NCBI GenBank assembly: GCA_033816765.1
Contig: CM066297.1
Coordinates: 1,544,573 to 1,608,572, forward strand
Direction: 5' to 3'
DNA from: Nothopassalora personata
Lineage: Eukaryota > Ascomycota > Dothideomycetes > Mycosphaerellales > Mycosphaerellaceae
Length of the DNA stretch: 64,000 bases
Positions 35,255 to 44,663 of the stretch are shown here, piece after piece; within the stretch, counting starts at the first letter, position 1; each line of letters opens with the position of its first letter. The position numbers and the translations under genes are program-made. The notes below the pieces were generated by a model. The model made no database searches. It was not told the origin of the DNA and worked only from the letters and a program-made list of their open reading frames with translations.

Positions 35255-35611
35255 TCATTCCTTCCTCGCCCTTAACTCCTTCTCCGTCCCCGTCAACCTC
35301 CCCACCTCCCCCTCAAGCCTCTGAATCTCCTCTCCCTTCTCCCTCTTCACCTCCAAGCTCTCCAACTTCAACCAGCCCCAATAGATCACCTGAAACGTCG
35401 CCATTGCAGCCAAGAAATTGAAGGCTACAGCACGCGCTAGTCCGCCTCGGTAGAACTCGCGATGAGGGTTCGGTTTCTGCGCGGACGTCTGGGTGGGAGC
35501 TTGGTATTGGGGTTGTTGTTCTGTCGCGTAGCGGCGGATATCTCGTAGGGGGTGCGTGCGGAGGGGCGCGAGGCGGAAGGGTGCCAGACAAGAGATGCGG
35601 AGAGTGGACAT
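35255..35611 (-). CDS. Small mitochondrial-type single-pass membrane protein
   Basis: 118 residues. The N-terminus is rich in Arg, Ser, Leu and Ala without acidic residues and ends in RRYA, as in a mitochondrial presequence. One hydrophobic helix lies at about residues 58-80 (AVAFNFLAAMATFQVIYWGW), then a charged C-terminal coiled coil. It resembles small uncharacterised ascomycete mitochondrial proteins (possibly the DUF5321 family; from memory, unverified), and the layout also recalls ATP-synthase or cytochrome-oxidase assembly factors. Function unknown. It lies between Irc20 and Cdc6 on the same strand. Confidence 0.72.
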   Translation of the reverse strand: MSTLRISCLAPFRLAPLRTHPLRDIRRYATEQQPQYQAPTQTSAQKPNPHREFYRGGLARAVAFNFLAAMATFQVIYWGWLKLESLEVKREKGEEIQRLEGEVGRLTGTEKELRARKE

Positions 35612-35864
35612 TGCGGGTGTGCGTGGTTGGTAAGGTATGATGGTCGAGAATTGGGATGAGGGATGAGAGATTCGAGATAGAGCTTGAAATGTGGCACGTG
35701 CACTCTGGAAAGCGAGGTCAATAGAGGTCGGAATATTATCATTTTATCATCTACGGGTATCAAGTTTCTATGTGCAAGCGCTTCGTAGTCCCACCTTCGC
35801 ATCATGCTCCCAGACAGTGAGTTCTGACCTCTCCTACCTTTTTCGTAATGCCACAGCAGCAGCT

Positions 35865-38800
35865 CTACGCTGCCGAAGCTTCAGCTTCCATGCGCTGCTC
35901 AGCAGCTTCAGCCCTCAGATGACGGCCCACTTCCTGCTCTGCTGCAGCATTCGTCGCCTTCTGGGCGTTGCCGAAAAGGCACTGCCATAAGTCATCGTTC
36001 CTCACCATTTCACCACCTCCCTTACCAGCAACAAGAAGCTTCGTCAATGGCGCGGCTTGCAACTCCTCCGAGTTCGCTGCATCGATCGCGTTCTCTTGCA
36101 GTGGCGCGGGCGTGATGGATCGAGACTTCTCACTTCTCTTTGACTGCACACGTGCTTGGACATGTGCCTGGCGACGAGCAACCGACATCTCGTATATCGC
36201 TTCCTCCACGGTATCGTTAATCAGATACATCCACACGGTCGTTGGACGTGTCTGCCCGATCCTGTGCACCCGGGCAATGGCTTGCAGCTCGACCGCGGTC
36301 TGGATGAGAGGCTCGCAAATGAAGACGTGGGTGGCATTGACAAGTGTCAAGCCGGATGAGTCAGTCTTAGCATCAAGTAGCAGACAATCGATGCTGGGAT
36401 CGTGGCGGAACTTATCAGCAGCACCAGCTCGTCCCAATCGCGCGAAGCCAATCTTGAACTCCGTAAGTGCGGTGCCGAGCACGTCCAGGAATTCGCGATA
36501 CTGCGAAAAGACGATGGACTTCGCACCTGGGTCGTGCTCCCGGATCCAATGTAGATGCCGACCGAGTGTATCGATCTTTGTGCCATACGAGGCAGGCAAG
36601 TCGATAGTTTTGATCTCGTCCAGAAGCTTCGAGTCAACATCGGTATAGATCGATGATTGCGTGGAAGGCGACGACAAGCCGGACGCATCTGAAGATGCTT
36701 CGGACTGCACCTCTTCTTGTGCACGAGCTTCCCGCGGCTTCAACGTGATAGGGTGCATGTCGTTCCGAGAGAGCTTGCGCTTACACATTGGGCAGGTCTT
36801 GTGTGACTTTTGCCAATGGTCGATGCACTCTTTGCAATACTGATGTCCACATACAGTCATCACGCCGTTCTCGAAGGTTGATGTGCAGATGATGCAGGTC
36901 TTGGGCTCGGACTGCGAGCCAGACTCATCCTTCATCGACAGAAGGTAGCGATTTCGAGCGCGGTGCCTGTCTCTCTCCTGCTCGGTTTCCTCTTCATGGT
37001 GTATAGCAAATGCTAGCGCACGCTGATCGAGTTCTGGATCTAGCTCCTCTTTGTATGGCTGGACAGCATCGGAAAGTTCTTGTAACTGGCGGTAGAACTC
37101 GACCCGTTGATTCTGCGTGGTGCGGAACAGCTCAATCTCCTTATCCAGCCCCGACAAAGCCTTGGTGTATGACGATGAGATGCTTTGTAGGGCCGTAAGG
37201 TACTGACGGGAAATAGTTTGCTCAGCGTCAGCACGCGACCCACTCTGATGCCACTCCAGAGACGATTCGAGTGCCCGAGCTTCTTGCATTAGTCTTCGAA
37301 CTGAACCGACATCCTTGTGCTGCGCGCGAAACTTGTTTCTGACTGCAAATAGCTCAAGCAGTAGCTCAGGCGCATGTACACCTTGAGGCTTCATCTCTTC
37401 TGGAGTCTCTGGATCGAGGTACTTCTTGGCTGCTTTGACCAATTCCCTCGCTTCGTGGTCGATGAGTGGAGCAGCTTCGCCGGTTATCAGAGTGTTCAGA
37501 TCAGCGTGCATCGACTTGAGTGCATCAAAATAGACATAGAGCTCGTCCTGTTGCTTCGTCGAATCTTCGTACTCCTCGCCTGTAGTCTCGATGCCATCAA
37601 GTTCCTCATCAACCAGAGGCTTCACGAGGTACTCGGCCATCTTCGAACGCCAATCTTGTATGACTTTGGCCTGCTGGCGAATGACGTCGAAAAGGGCATC
37701 GGCCTTCTCGACGATCTTGCGGCTTTCGATGCCACCAAGGCTTACGAGGTCTTTGATCTTCGGTAACTTCGTTGCTGTTCCTTGGCCCTCCAGGTCCCTA
37801 ATCTGCCTGATCGAGCCTTCAGCTTTGCGAGAAATGTCGATGAGGATCTTTCTGCGCAAAGCCTTGGCAATTTCGTAGAGCTCGACTTCTTTCGCTTCGA
37901 GTCGTTTAAATTCGTCCGAGCCTTCCTGAGTCAAAGCTTCGTTCGTCTTGACCTGATAATAAGCTGTCGCTGTGAAGAAAGTGCAAACGTGGTGAAGTTT
38001 GAGCGCCTCTCGCAAAGCGCCACGGTAGCGAGTCAGCGCTTGTGAAGACTCTGAAGATTCGTCCTCCGTCTCGGTCTCGCTGATGGCATCAGATTCCTTG
38101 CCGCCATTTGCTGTGACGGTTTCGAGATGTTGTCTCGCCTCTTCCACCATCTTTTGCGTCTTGGCAAAAGCGTCCTTGTATATGTTGAGCGCTTGCTCAC
38201 TACGGTGGTCGTCCTGCCCGTTGTTGCCGATGATATGAGCGTGCTTGAGTGCTGCGGTAATGACCTCCCTCTCTTTAATGCGCAAAACTGTCTCATTCTG
38301 CTCGATCATCAACTCAAGTACTTCGGCAACTGTGCGCAGGGGAGCACTTCCTCTTCCAAGGGCTTTCCGATTCTTTCCACCGACCTGAGGGTGCAGGCAA
38401 GTCTGCCGCAAGCGAACTAGCCAAGAACGCATGCTTGATAAGGTGCCTTCGTTGTTTGGGTTCCAGTCATCTGCTGTTGGCGAGCCGCTCGTACTCAGGC
38501 CGACGTCGTGGCACATCTCCTGAAAAAGCTCGGTGTATCGCTGTTGCTCTATTACAGAAAATGGCACTGTGACAACCACTCGCTTCTGCGGCGGTAGACG
38601 CAGCTCGTCGCGGATGAGCGCCTTCGTGTGCCGTAGTGCAATCTCTCCGAAGACTTTCCGGAACAGATGCTTATGGTTCCTAACAAGATGTGACCACAGC
38701 TTAACGCTCTCACTGAGCGGCGTGTAGCGAAGGAATATTAACAAGCCGTGAAGGTCCTGCACATCCTTCCGTAACGGAGTGCCGCTGATTGCCCAACTGT

Positions 38801-40403
38801 GTATCCTCGGAAGTCGGCAGGCGACACGAGCTGCCTTTGTGACGCCAGATTCCACCATTTGTGCCTCGTCAAGACAGACACGCCACCACTCAATCTGAAC
38901 CAGCGGACTCTTCTTTCGCTCGAATTTGGGAGCCTTGCGCATGTCCCGAGCCGGTGGGTCTTCTGCATAGTGGATCTCACGTGTCAGCACAGCATATGTC
39001 GTCAGAACCACATCGTAACTTGTTGCAAGCTCCTGCACCAGAGCGTCGACAGTCGGATCCTTCTTCTTGCTTCCAGGAATGCCTTGATAGTGATACACAT
39101 TAAGATGGGAAGCATGGCGACTAAGCTCGCTCTGCCACTGTTGCAAGATCGAGGCGGGCGTGACGATCAGTGTAGCCCTTGACTGTGTGACCTGTGTGCC
39201 AGATGCTGAGTCCAGAACTTTGTTCGGGGTTAGCGTGGACCGGCCGTGCAGTGATACCAGTGCCATGAGCTCGACGGTCTTTCCGAGTCCCATCTCCTCG
39301 GCAAGCAAGCCACCTGAGAGCTGCCCGTCTCCATCCGGCACATTGCGAGAAATAATACCCTGGAGATGATCCACGAAGCACTCATTTCCTTCTAGATCCT
39401 GCACTGCCGTGTAGAAAGACGATCGAGGACTCCCCGCATCACGGTGGGCGCCCTCGCGTTCCATCATCCACGACACTGCGCGCTTCTGGAATGGGTAAAG
39501 ATCACTCCCGAGGACGCCATCGACACCTTGTGTGCAAGTATCCTTTGAAGGTACGTGGACGCTTTCGTAGAAATCCTGTGGGCTCCAGGGTTGATCGTTG
39601 AGGTTGGCAGCTGTTCGCCTGTGATCTGGGAATGCCTCAAGCAAGAGATCGTAGTCGGGGTAAATCCTTGAAGAGCCAGTCGGTGCGCCTGCAGGGCAAG
39701 CCGAAACACCAGATTGCCATGAAAGCGTTGCAGTGAACCTAACAACAGTGTATAGCTGACCGGCTGATCGAGACAGAGAGCATATGGTAGTCGTGGCAGG
39801 TCGCTCCGCGCTTCGTGTTCTGTATGGCGCGTTCGATAGATGATAGCCAGGGACAGTCAGTTTGCGGAGAAGATCGAGGGTCTGCTGTGGCACTGAGCCC
39901 GACTGGAGTACCATCACAGACTGCTTGGAGCCAGGAGGTGACAAACGCAAAGTGAGACCTTGGTCGTCTTCTTCGATGCCGCGGAGCGCCACGTCCAGCT
40001 GCGGCATGTCCTCGAAATCGACGTTCTCGAGTATCTTCTGGTCGGACACGCCACGTGAATGTGCCGACTCCAAGAATACAAAATCGATGGCCACCTGAGC
40101 CAGCGGTATGAGGTCCAGAGTGTTCGATGAGACATTTGTTTCTGTTTTGTCGCGATCGATCTTCCTTCGCTTCTTCGGTGGTCCTTCGTCATCTATCGCT
40201 GGCCGTGAACCATGTTCGAGGAAGTATCTCATGGGTGTAAATCCTCCAGCTTCCACGATTATGGACTCCTCGTCGTGCGATCGCACTTGTGTTGAGAACA
40301 CCGTCGCCACAGCGTGCTCCCTCCGCGGCGCCATGGCGGAAAGTGTATGGTGGATGTTGGGGTGAGGTGAAGTTGACGCCGAAGTTGATGATTGAAGTGC
40401 CAC
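35865..40403 (-). CDS. IRC20: SNF2 helicase with RING finger, Irc20/SHPRH type
   Basis: 1,512 residues in one exon; yeast Irc20 is of similar size. The family combines a Swi2/Snf2 ATPase with an E3 ubiquitin ligase RING and acts in recombination and damage tolerance in the nucleus. Visible: basic KKRRKIDR nuclear signal near residue 77, helicase motif I EEMGLGKT near 374, motif II DEAQ near 512, a long helical insertion between the two ATPase lobes, a C3HC4 RING at about 1,171-1,207 (CIICTSTF...CPMCKRKL), and helicase C from about 1,297 with ARVHRIGQTRP near 1,384. The RING inserted between the lobes is diagnostic. Met24 (40,334) is an alternative start. It is divergent from CDC43 with about 295 bp between starts. 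Confidence 0.88.
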   Translation of the reverse strand: MALQSSTSASTSPHPNIHHTLSAMAPRREHAVATVFSTQVRSHDEESIIVEAGGFTPMRYFLEHGSRPAIDDEGPPKKRRKIDRDKTETNVSSNTLDLIPLAQVAIDFVFLESAHSRGVSDQKILENVDFEDMPQLDVALRGIEEDDQGLTLRLSPPGSKQSVMVLQSGSVPQQTLDLLRKLTVPGYHLSNAPYRTRSAERPATTTICSLSRSAGQLYTVVRFTATLSWQSGVSACPAGAPTGSSRIYPDYDLLLEAFPDHRRTAANLNDQPWSPQDFYESVHVPSKDTCTQGVDGVLGSDLYPFQKRAVSWMMEREGAHRDAGSPRSSFYTAVQDLEGNECFVDHLQGIISRNVPDGDGQLSGGLLAEEMGLGKTVELMALVSLHGRSTLTPNKVLDSASGTQVTQSRATLIVTPASILQQWQSELSRHASHLNVYHYQGIPGSKKKDPTVDALVQELATSYDVVLTTYAVLTREIHYAEDPPARDMRKAPKFERKKSPLVQIEWWRVCLDEAQMVESGVTKAARVACRLPRIHSWAISGTPLRKDVQDLHGLLIFLRYTPLSESVKLWSHLVRNHKHLFRKVFGEIALRHTKALIRDELRLPPQKRVVVTVPFSVIEQQRYTELFQEMCHDVGLSTSGSPTADDWNPNNEGTLSSMRSWLVRLRQTCLHPQVGGKNRKALGRGSAPLRTVAEVLELMIEQNETVLRIKEREVITAALKHAHIIGNNGQDDHRSEQALNIYKDAFAKTQKMVEEARQHLETVTANGGKESDAISETETEDESSESSQALTRYRGALREALKLHHVCTFFTATAYYQVKTNEALTQEGSDEFKRLEAKEVELYEIAKALRRKILIDISRKAEGSIRQIRDLEGQGTATKLPKIKDLVSLGGIESRKIVEKADALFDVIRQQAKVIQDWRSKMAEYLVKPLVDEELDGIETTGEEYEDSTKQQDELYVYFDALKSMHADLNTLITGEAAPLIDHEARELVKAAKKYLDPETPEEMKPQGVHAPELLLELFAVRNKFRAQHKDVGSVRRLMQEARALESSLEWHQSGSRADAEQTISRQYLTALQSISSSYTKALSGLDKEIELFRTTQNQRVEFYRQLQELSDAVQPYKEELDPELDQRALAFAIHHEEETEQERDRHRARNRYLLSMKDESGSQSEPKTCIICTSTFENGVMTVCGHQYCKECIDHWQKSHKTCPMCKRKLSRNDMHPITLKPREARAQEEVQSEASSDASGLSSPSTQSSIYTDVDSKLLDEIKTIDLPASYGTKIDTLGRHLHWIREHDPGAKSIVFSQYREFLDVLGTALTEFKIGFARLGRAGAADKFRHDPSIDCLLLDAKTDSSGLTLVNATHVFICEPLIQTAVELQAIARVHRIGQTRPTTVWMYLINDTVEEAIYEMSVARRQAHVQARVQSKRSEKSRSITPAPLQENAIDAANSEELQAAPLTKLLVAGKGGGEMVRNDDLWQCLFGNAQKATNAAAEQEVGRHLRAEAAEQRMEAEASAA

Positions 40404-40698
40404 CTGAAGCAGACCCTTGTCCAGACCCTTGTCGCGACGGACGCGCTTTCTGCCTGACCTTGTCGATAGACAAGGATCTCCGCGCTAGCTCTGCCCAAGC
40501 CACACCCTATTCCCGATTGGAGTGGATGCAGCGGGACCACGAAACAGCGAAGACTTCGCGTGTGGCGTTCGATGACCTTCACTGCGAACGCTCTGTGTTT
40601 GCATTTCCCGGCGTTGCGGTACTGCGCTATGTTTCTACGAAGTGTTGGAGTGACGATACCGCGATGAGCTCAGCCAAAGAACATCTACCAACGAAAAT
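40404..40698. promoter_or_regulatory. Shared divergent promoter of IRC20 and CDC43
   Basis: The only sequence between the two start codons; the two genes point away from each other. No specific factor site stands out. Confidence 0.55.
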
Positions 40699-42114
40699 AT
40701 GAGCGCTGGGCGCGAAGAGGCAGCTCGCCTTGACAAGGTGAGATTCGCTGGAATCTGACGACGGATCAAACATGTTGACATGAATGCGCCGGAAGCCAAG
40801 ACATGTCAAGTACTGGTTGAGATGCCTGAAGACATTACTGCCGCACCACTATACTGGCAATGAGAGCAATCGAATGTACTTGGCCTTCTTCATTGTTTCG
40901 GCGTTGGACCTTCTGGATGCATGGCATACTGGGACGAATGAACAAGAACGAAAGGAGTATGTAGACTGGATCTACCACTGTCAACATCCCAGAGGCGGTT
41001 TCCGTATGTGGCCCGGTACTGACTTCGGCGTGTTGGCCAGTGAGGACAACGCAAGGTGGGATCCCGCAAACGTGCCGGCAACATACTTTGCCTTGTGCGC
41101 ACTGCTGGTTGTGGGTGACGATTTCAAGCGAATCAAGAGAAGAGAGACTCTGGACTGGCTGCGTCAGATGCAGCGCGAAGATGGATCATTCGGCGAGACG
41201 CTTGTGGATGGAGTCGTTGAAGGTGGTCTGGATCCACGATTTGGCTATTGTGCTACTGGTGCCAGGCGCATTCTGCGTGGCGACGTTGAAGATGGACCTC
41301 TCACGATTGACGGCATCTTGGTCAAGGACATCGATGTGGACCAGCACGTCAAGTGCGTCGAGCTTTCAGAGGTAGGCTTTCTCGAAATCTTTGGAGAAAT
41401 CTAGCTGATTTCATGCAATAGAGCTTCGATGGTGGAATAGCAGACCAGCCTTTCCACGAGCCACATGCCGGCTACACGTTCTGTTCTCTCGGCTGCCTTA
41501 ACTTTGTTGGCCGCCTCAATACCTCTGGACAGCACGACACTGCCAGCAAGCCAAATGGACCTTCAGATCTGCGCTTGACATTAGGCTGGCTTGTTGCTCG
41601 TCAGACAGATCTTCTGGACCCCGATGCGGAAGACGAAGACATCACCGAGGCCCCAGCTTCACAAGACGCATCGAGGGAGAAGCCGAAAGCGAACTCGGAT
41701 CCTGATGTGCCCATACATCAAAGTCCTGACAAGTCAATGGTCGATCCTGCCGATGTCATCACTCCCTTTGGCCCAGTCACGCTTGAAGCTGGCATGAACG
41801 GCCGCACTAACAAAGTGGCAGACACATGCTACGCGTGGTGGACGTGCGGTGCGCTCCACATGCTGGAGCAACCATCTCTATACAACAAGGAACTTATCGA
41901 GAACTACCTGCTAGGTAAGACTCAGCATCCAGCTCTCGGCGGTTTCGGAAAGTACCCAGGCAATCTGCCAGATCTCTATCATAGCTATCTGGGTCTCGCA
42001 GCGCTGGGTCTGGGTGATGTCGACGGCATCAAGCCCGTGTGCGGAACAATGTGCATCAGCAAAGAGGCAAGTGCTCGGATGCATACTTTGTGGAAGGAGG
42101 AACCTCAAAAATGA
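40699..42114 (+). CDS. CDC43: Protein geranylgeranyltransferase type I, beta subunit
   Basis: Catalytic subunit that, with the shared alpha subunit, attaches geranylgeranyl to CaaX proteins such as Rho and Cdc42. Three exons: 40,699-40,737, 40,796-41,371, 41,422-42,114; introns of 58 and 50 bp keep frame, giving 435 residues. The first exon encodes MSAGREEAARLDK, matching the usual fungal start before RHVKYWLRCLKTLLP. Prenyltransferase alpha/alpha repeats are seen as GGFRMWPG, DGSFGE and SFDGGIA. Zinc ligands appear as Asp339 and Cys341 (DTCYAWW) and His392 (YHSYLGL). A low-complexity acidic insertion follows the third repeat (41,620-41,740). Its stop is 34 bp from that of the convergent hydrolase gene. 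Confidence 0.9.
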
Positions 42115-42148
42115 TACCCACATCAACTATCTCACCGCACCTCTCCCA

Positions 42149-43364
42149 TCACTTTCCCGCCGGGAACCTCCTCTCCAACCACTCCTTAATATTGCTCGCA
42201 ATCTCCTCCGGCTTCTCATACAAACACCAATGCCCCGCATCCACCACCCTCTCCTCCAAATCCTCCACCAACCCTTCCTTCACCGCATCCTGCATCAAAT
42301 CCACCCTACAAACCCAATCGCCTGTCTGTCCAATATACAACAACGGCACCTCAATCTTCTTTGACTTCTCATCTTTACAAAGTTCCTTCTCATCCTCAAG
42401 CATCGTATTGTTTTTCAGCGAATGATAATACTGCACCGGGCCCTCGAACCCATCACGAGACATCCTCTCCTTGAACCGCTGGAAGATGGAGGGATCATTC
42501 TTCGCGTAATCCTTCAACTCCACAATGCGGCTCGTCCACGCGCCGGTCTGCGTGACGTATTGATACATTGCATTGCCCTTGACAGTTCCGTCGCCAGTGT
42601 CGAACATTTCGCGCATCCAGATATCTCTTCCGGGCTCGTCTCCCTTGGTCGCCAAAGCTCCACTTTTCGGCCTGTTATCAGTCTCCTTGTTGGGAGAAGG
42701 AAAGTTCCCATGGTTTACTTCGAAGAAGCGCTCCATGTTGTGCCGCATGAGCTCAGCCGCATCAGGCGCCGTGAAGAAGTTCCAGTATTCCCATTGTGGG
42801 TATCCAAAGCGCGCGGCGGTGTCTTTGTTCGCGGTGGGGAGGTCGAAGGGTTTGGGGGAAGGGACTTGGTAGGCTAGAGAGAGGAGGGTCAGGCCGATGC
42901 AGCGGGATTTGTGGTAGAGGTAGAAACGTTGCGAGGTTGCTGAGCCCCAGTCGTGGCCTGTAAGGAATTCCTGTCAGGAGAGGGTCAAGTATAGGTCATA
43001 GTGCGCGGTACCGACCTATAGGAATGACATTATTCGGTACCCTCTCAGCATCAAGAATCTGGGAAATGGAATTCGCCTGGGCTTTGTAGTTGTAGTTCTT
43101 GGTGTCAATTGGCTTGGAGCTGTGGCCGAACCCTAGCAGGTCGAGGACGAGGAATGGGTAAGGCATTTCGAGAAAAGTTGGAATGGCGCCTGCCCACATG
43201 TATGCGTCGTCAGGGTAGCCATGGACGAACATGAGAGTTGGGACATTCTGGGAGAGTTTCCGAGAGAAGTCGGGTGAGAGGTAGTAGGAATATGTCAAGT
43301 TGTTTGGAGTGGTGATTAGCGATTTGTGCTCGAGTTTGGACATTCCGGCGGTTGAGTAAGGCAT
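42149..43364 (-). CDS. Alpha/beta hydrolase, epoxide-hydrolase type
   Basis: Two exons on the minus strand, 43,364-43,016 and 42,957-42,149, joined across a 58-bp intron (donor GTCGGT, acceptor TTACAG), giving 385 residues. The join restores IPIGHDWGS, where Asp119 is the nucleophile position of the epoxide hydrolase and haloalkane dehalogenase branch. HGYPDD supplies the oxyanion-hole HGxP motif, and His359 (DAGHWC) is the catalytic base. Epoxide hydrolysis is the family's usual reaction; the real substrate is unknown. No signal peptide, so probably cytosolic. Met8 is another possible start. Confidence 0.85.
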
Positions 43365-44663
43365 GTTGGGCGGTATTGACGTTGTGTAACGCTGGCTTAG
43401 CTTTCGTTGTCTCTTAGATGTTGTTGTTTAAGGAGGGCCGGGAGAGGACGTATATCAACAAACAGCTAAGTCTTCCAATGCTCATCAGGGTCGTGGACAG
43501 TGACGTCTGAAGCCATAGAGCTGTGAGCTTCCAATGCCATCACTCGCTGGAATTACCCCTCCCGGAGATATGGACCGGTCTAAACTTTAGCTGTGCGCCA
43601 TTCTGTCAAATCAATATGTTGCCCCTCACTGCACGCTGGAACGGAAGCCCTGATTGATGTGTCTCTTAACGAAGCTCGAACGCCACGTGAGCGACATTTG
43701 GGAATAGGAGGCTCCAGCTGCTTGTTCGAGACTCCAGGTATTAATCCCTCGAATTCTTAACAGTGCTCATCATTGTGGCAACCCTATGCTGAAAGTAAGC
43801 GACTATCGGATGTATGAAACAAAGCAGGCAGCGTAGACCGATGTATCGACGGTCTTGATCTACCACATAGTATTGCGACTCCCGACTGAGAAAGGTGGTC
43901 ACTGGAACTTGGCCACGAGCGAATCCTGGATCCTGGTCAGCACGAGACGATCACGTCCTTCACGCGCAAAGCCACATGGAGGCCAACTTACCGATATATG
44001 GTTATAGTACACTCCTGTCATCTCTCAAACTCGTCGCAGCGACTTCCGATCGCAGTCTCTGTAATCAGTACTGACACCATCAGACAAGGCGTATTAGTCC
44101 AGTGATGGCGTCTTATCTCGTCTCGCATGCAGATCCATTCGCTCGCGTCTCTAGTCAGTGGCTAATCATACAATACCGCCCTGTTGGGCGTTGTCAGTAA
44201 GCAAGTAAGAGCGGGAAGGACAATCCATCCTTCTTTTGCGTTGCATGCATCTCAAGTCTTCGCCGATCGTCTAAAACCATCAACCTTTTGCGCCCAGCGC
44301 CCATGCCCACGTAATGATTGATAGATCCCATCATATAGCGGTGTGACCACCATAGCGGTCCGCCGAGGTTCCTCAAAACAGTAAGGAAAAACGCCGTTGT
44401 GCTCCGTGACCTCGCAAGTCTGGGTATCCCGAAAAGTGATGGAGCCGTGATGATGATTTCGTACGTGTTATGCTGTTGCCTTACGTTTGCCACGAAGGCT
44501 TAACGCACGGGCTGACAGTCTATCGTATTACGGATGAGTCTGCCTCTCGAGCCCTTCCGCGATGCCTGACGACAAACGGTGAACTAGGGTTCCGGGCCAA
44601 TGATTGGCATGTCGCAGAGACCGCTGGCGTAAGGACTATCCTCGTTGTGCCATGCGATGTACG
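43365..44663. other. Intergenic region between the hydrolase and RhoGAP genes
   Basis: About 1.3 kb of host-like sequence. A 99-codon minus frame (44,194-44,493) lacks recognisable features and probably lies in the RhoGAP 3' UTR. I see no RNA gene or repeat here. Confidence 0.55.

Noticed and set aside
41575..42114. CDC43 last exon as a separate gene
   Set aside because: It carries the zinc ligands of the same enzyme and joins in frame to 41,371 across a 50-bp intron.
44194..44493. 99-codon minus-strand ORF downstream of RhoGAP
   Set aside because: No domain, no conserved-looking composition; likely 3' UTR.
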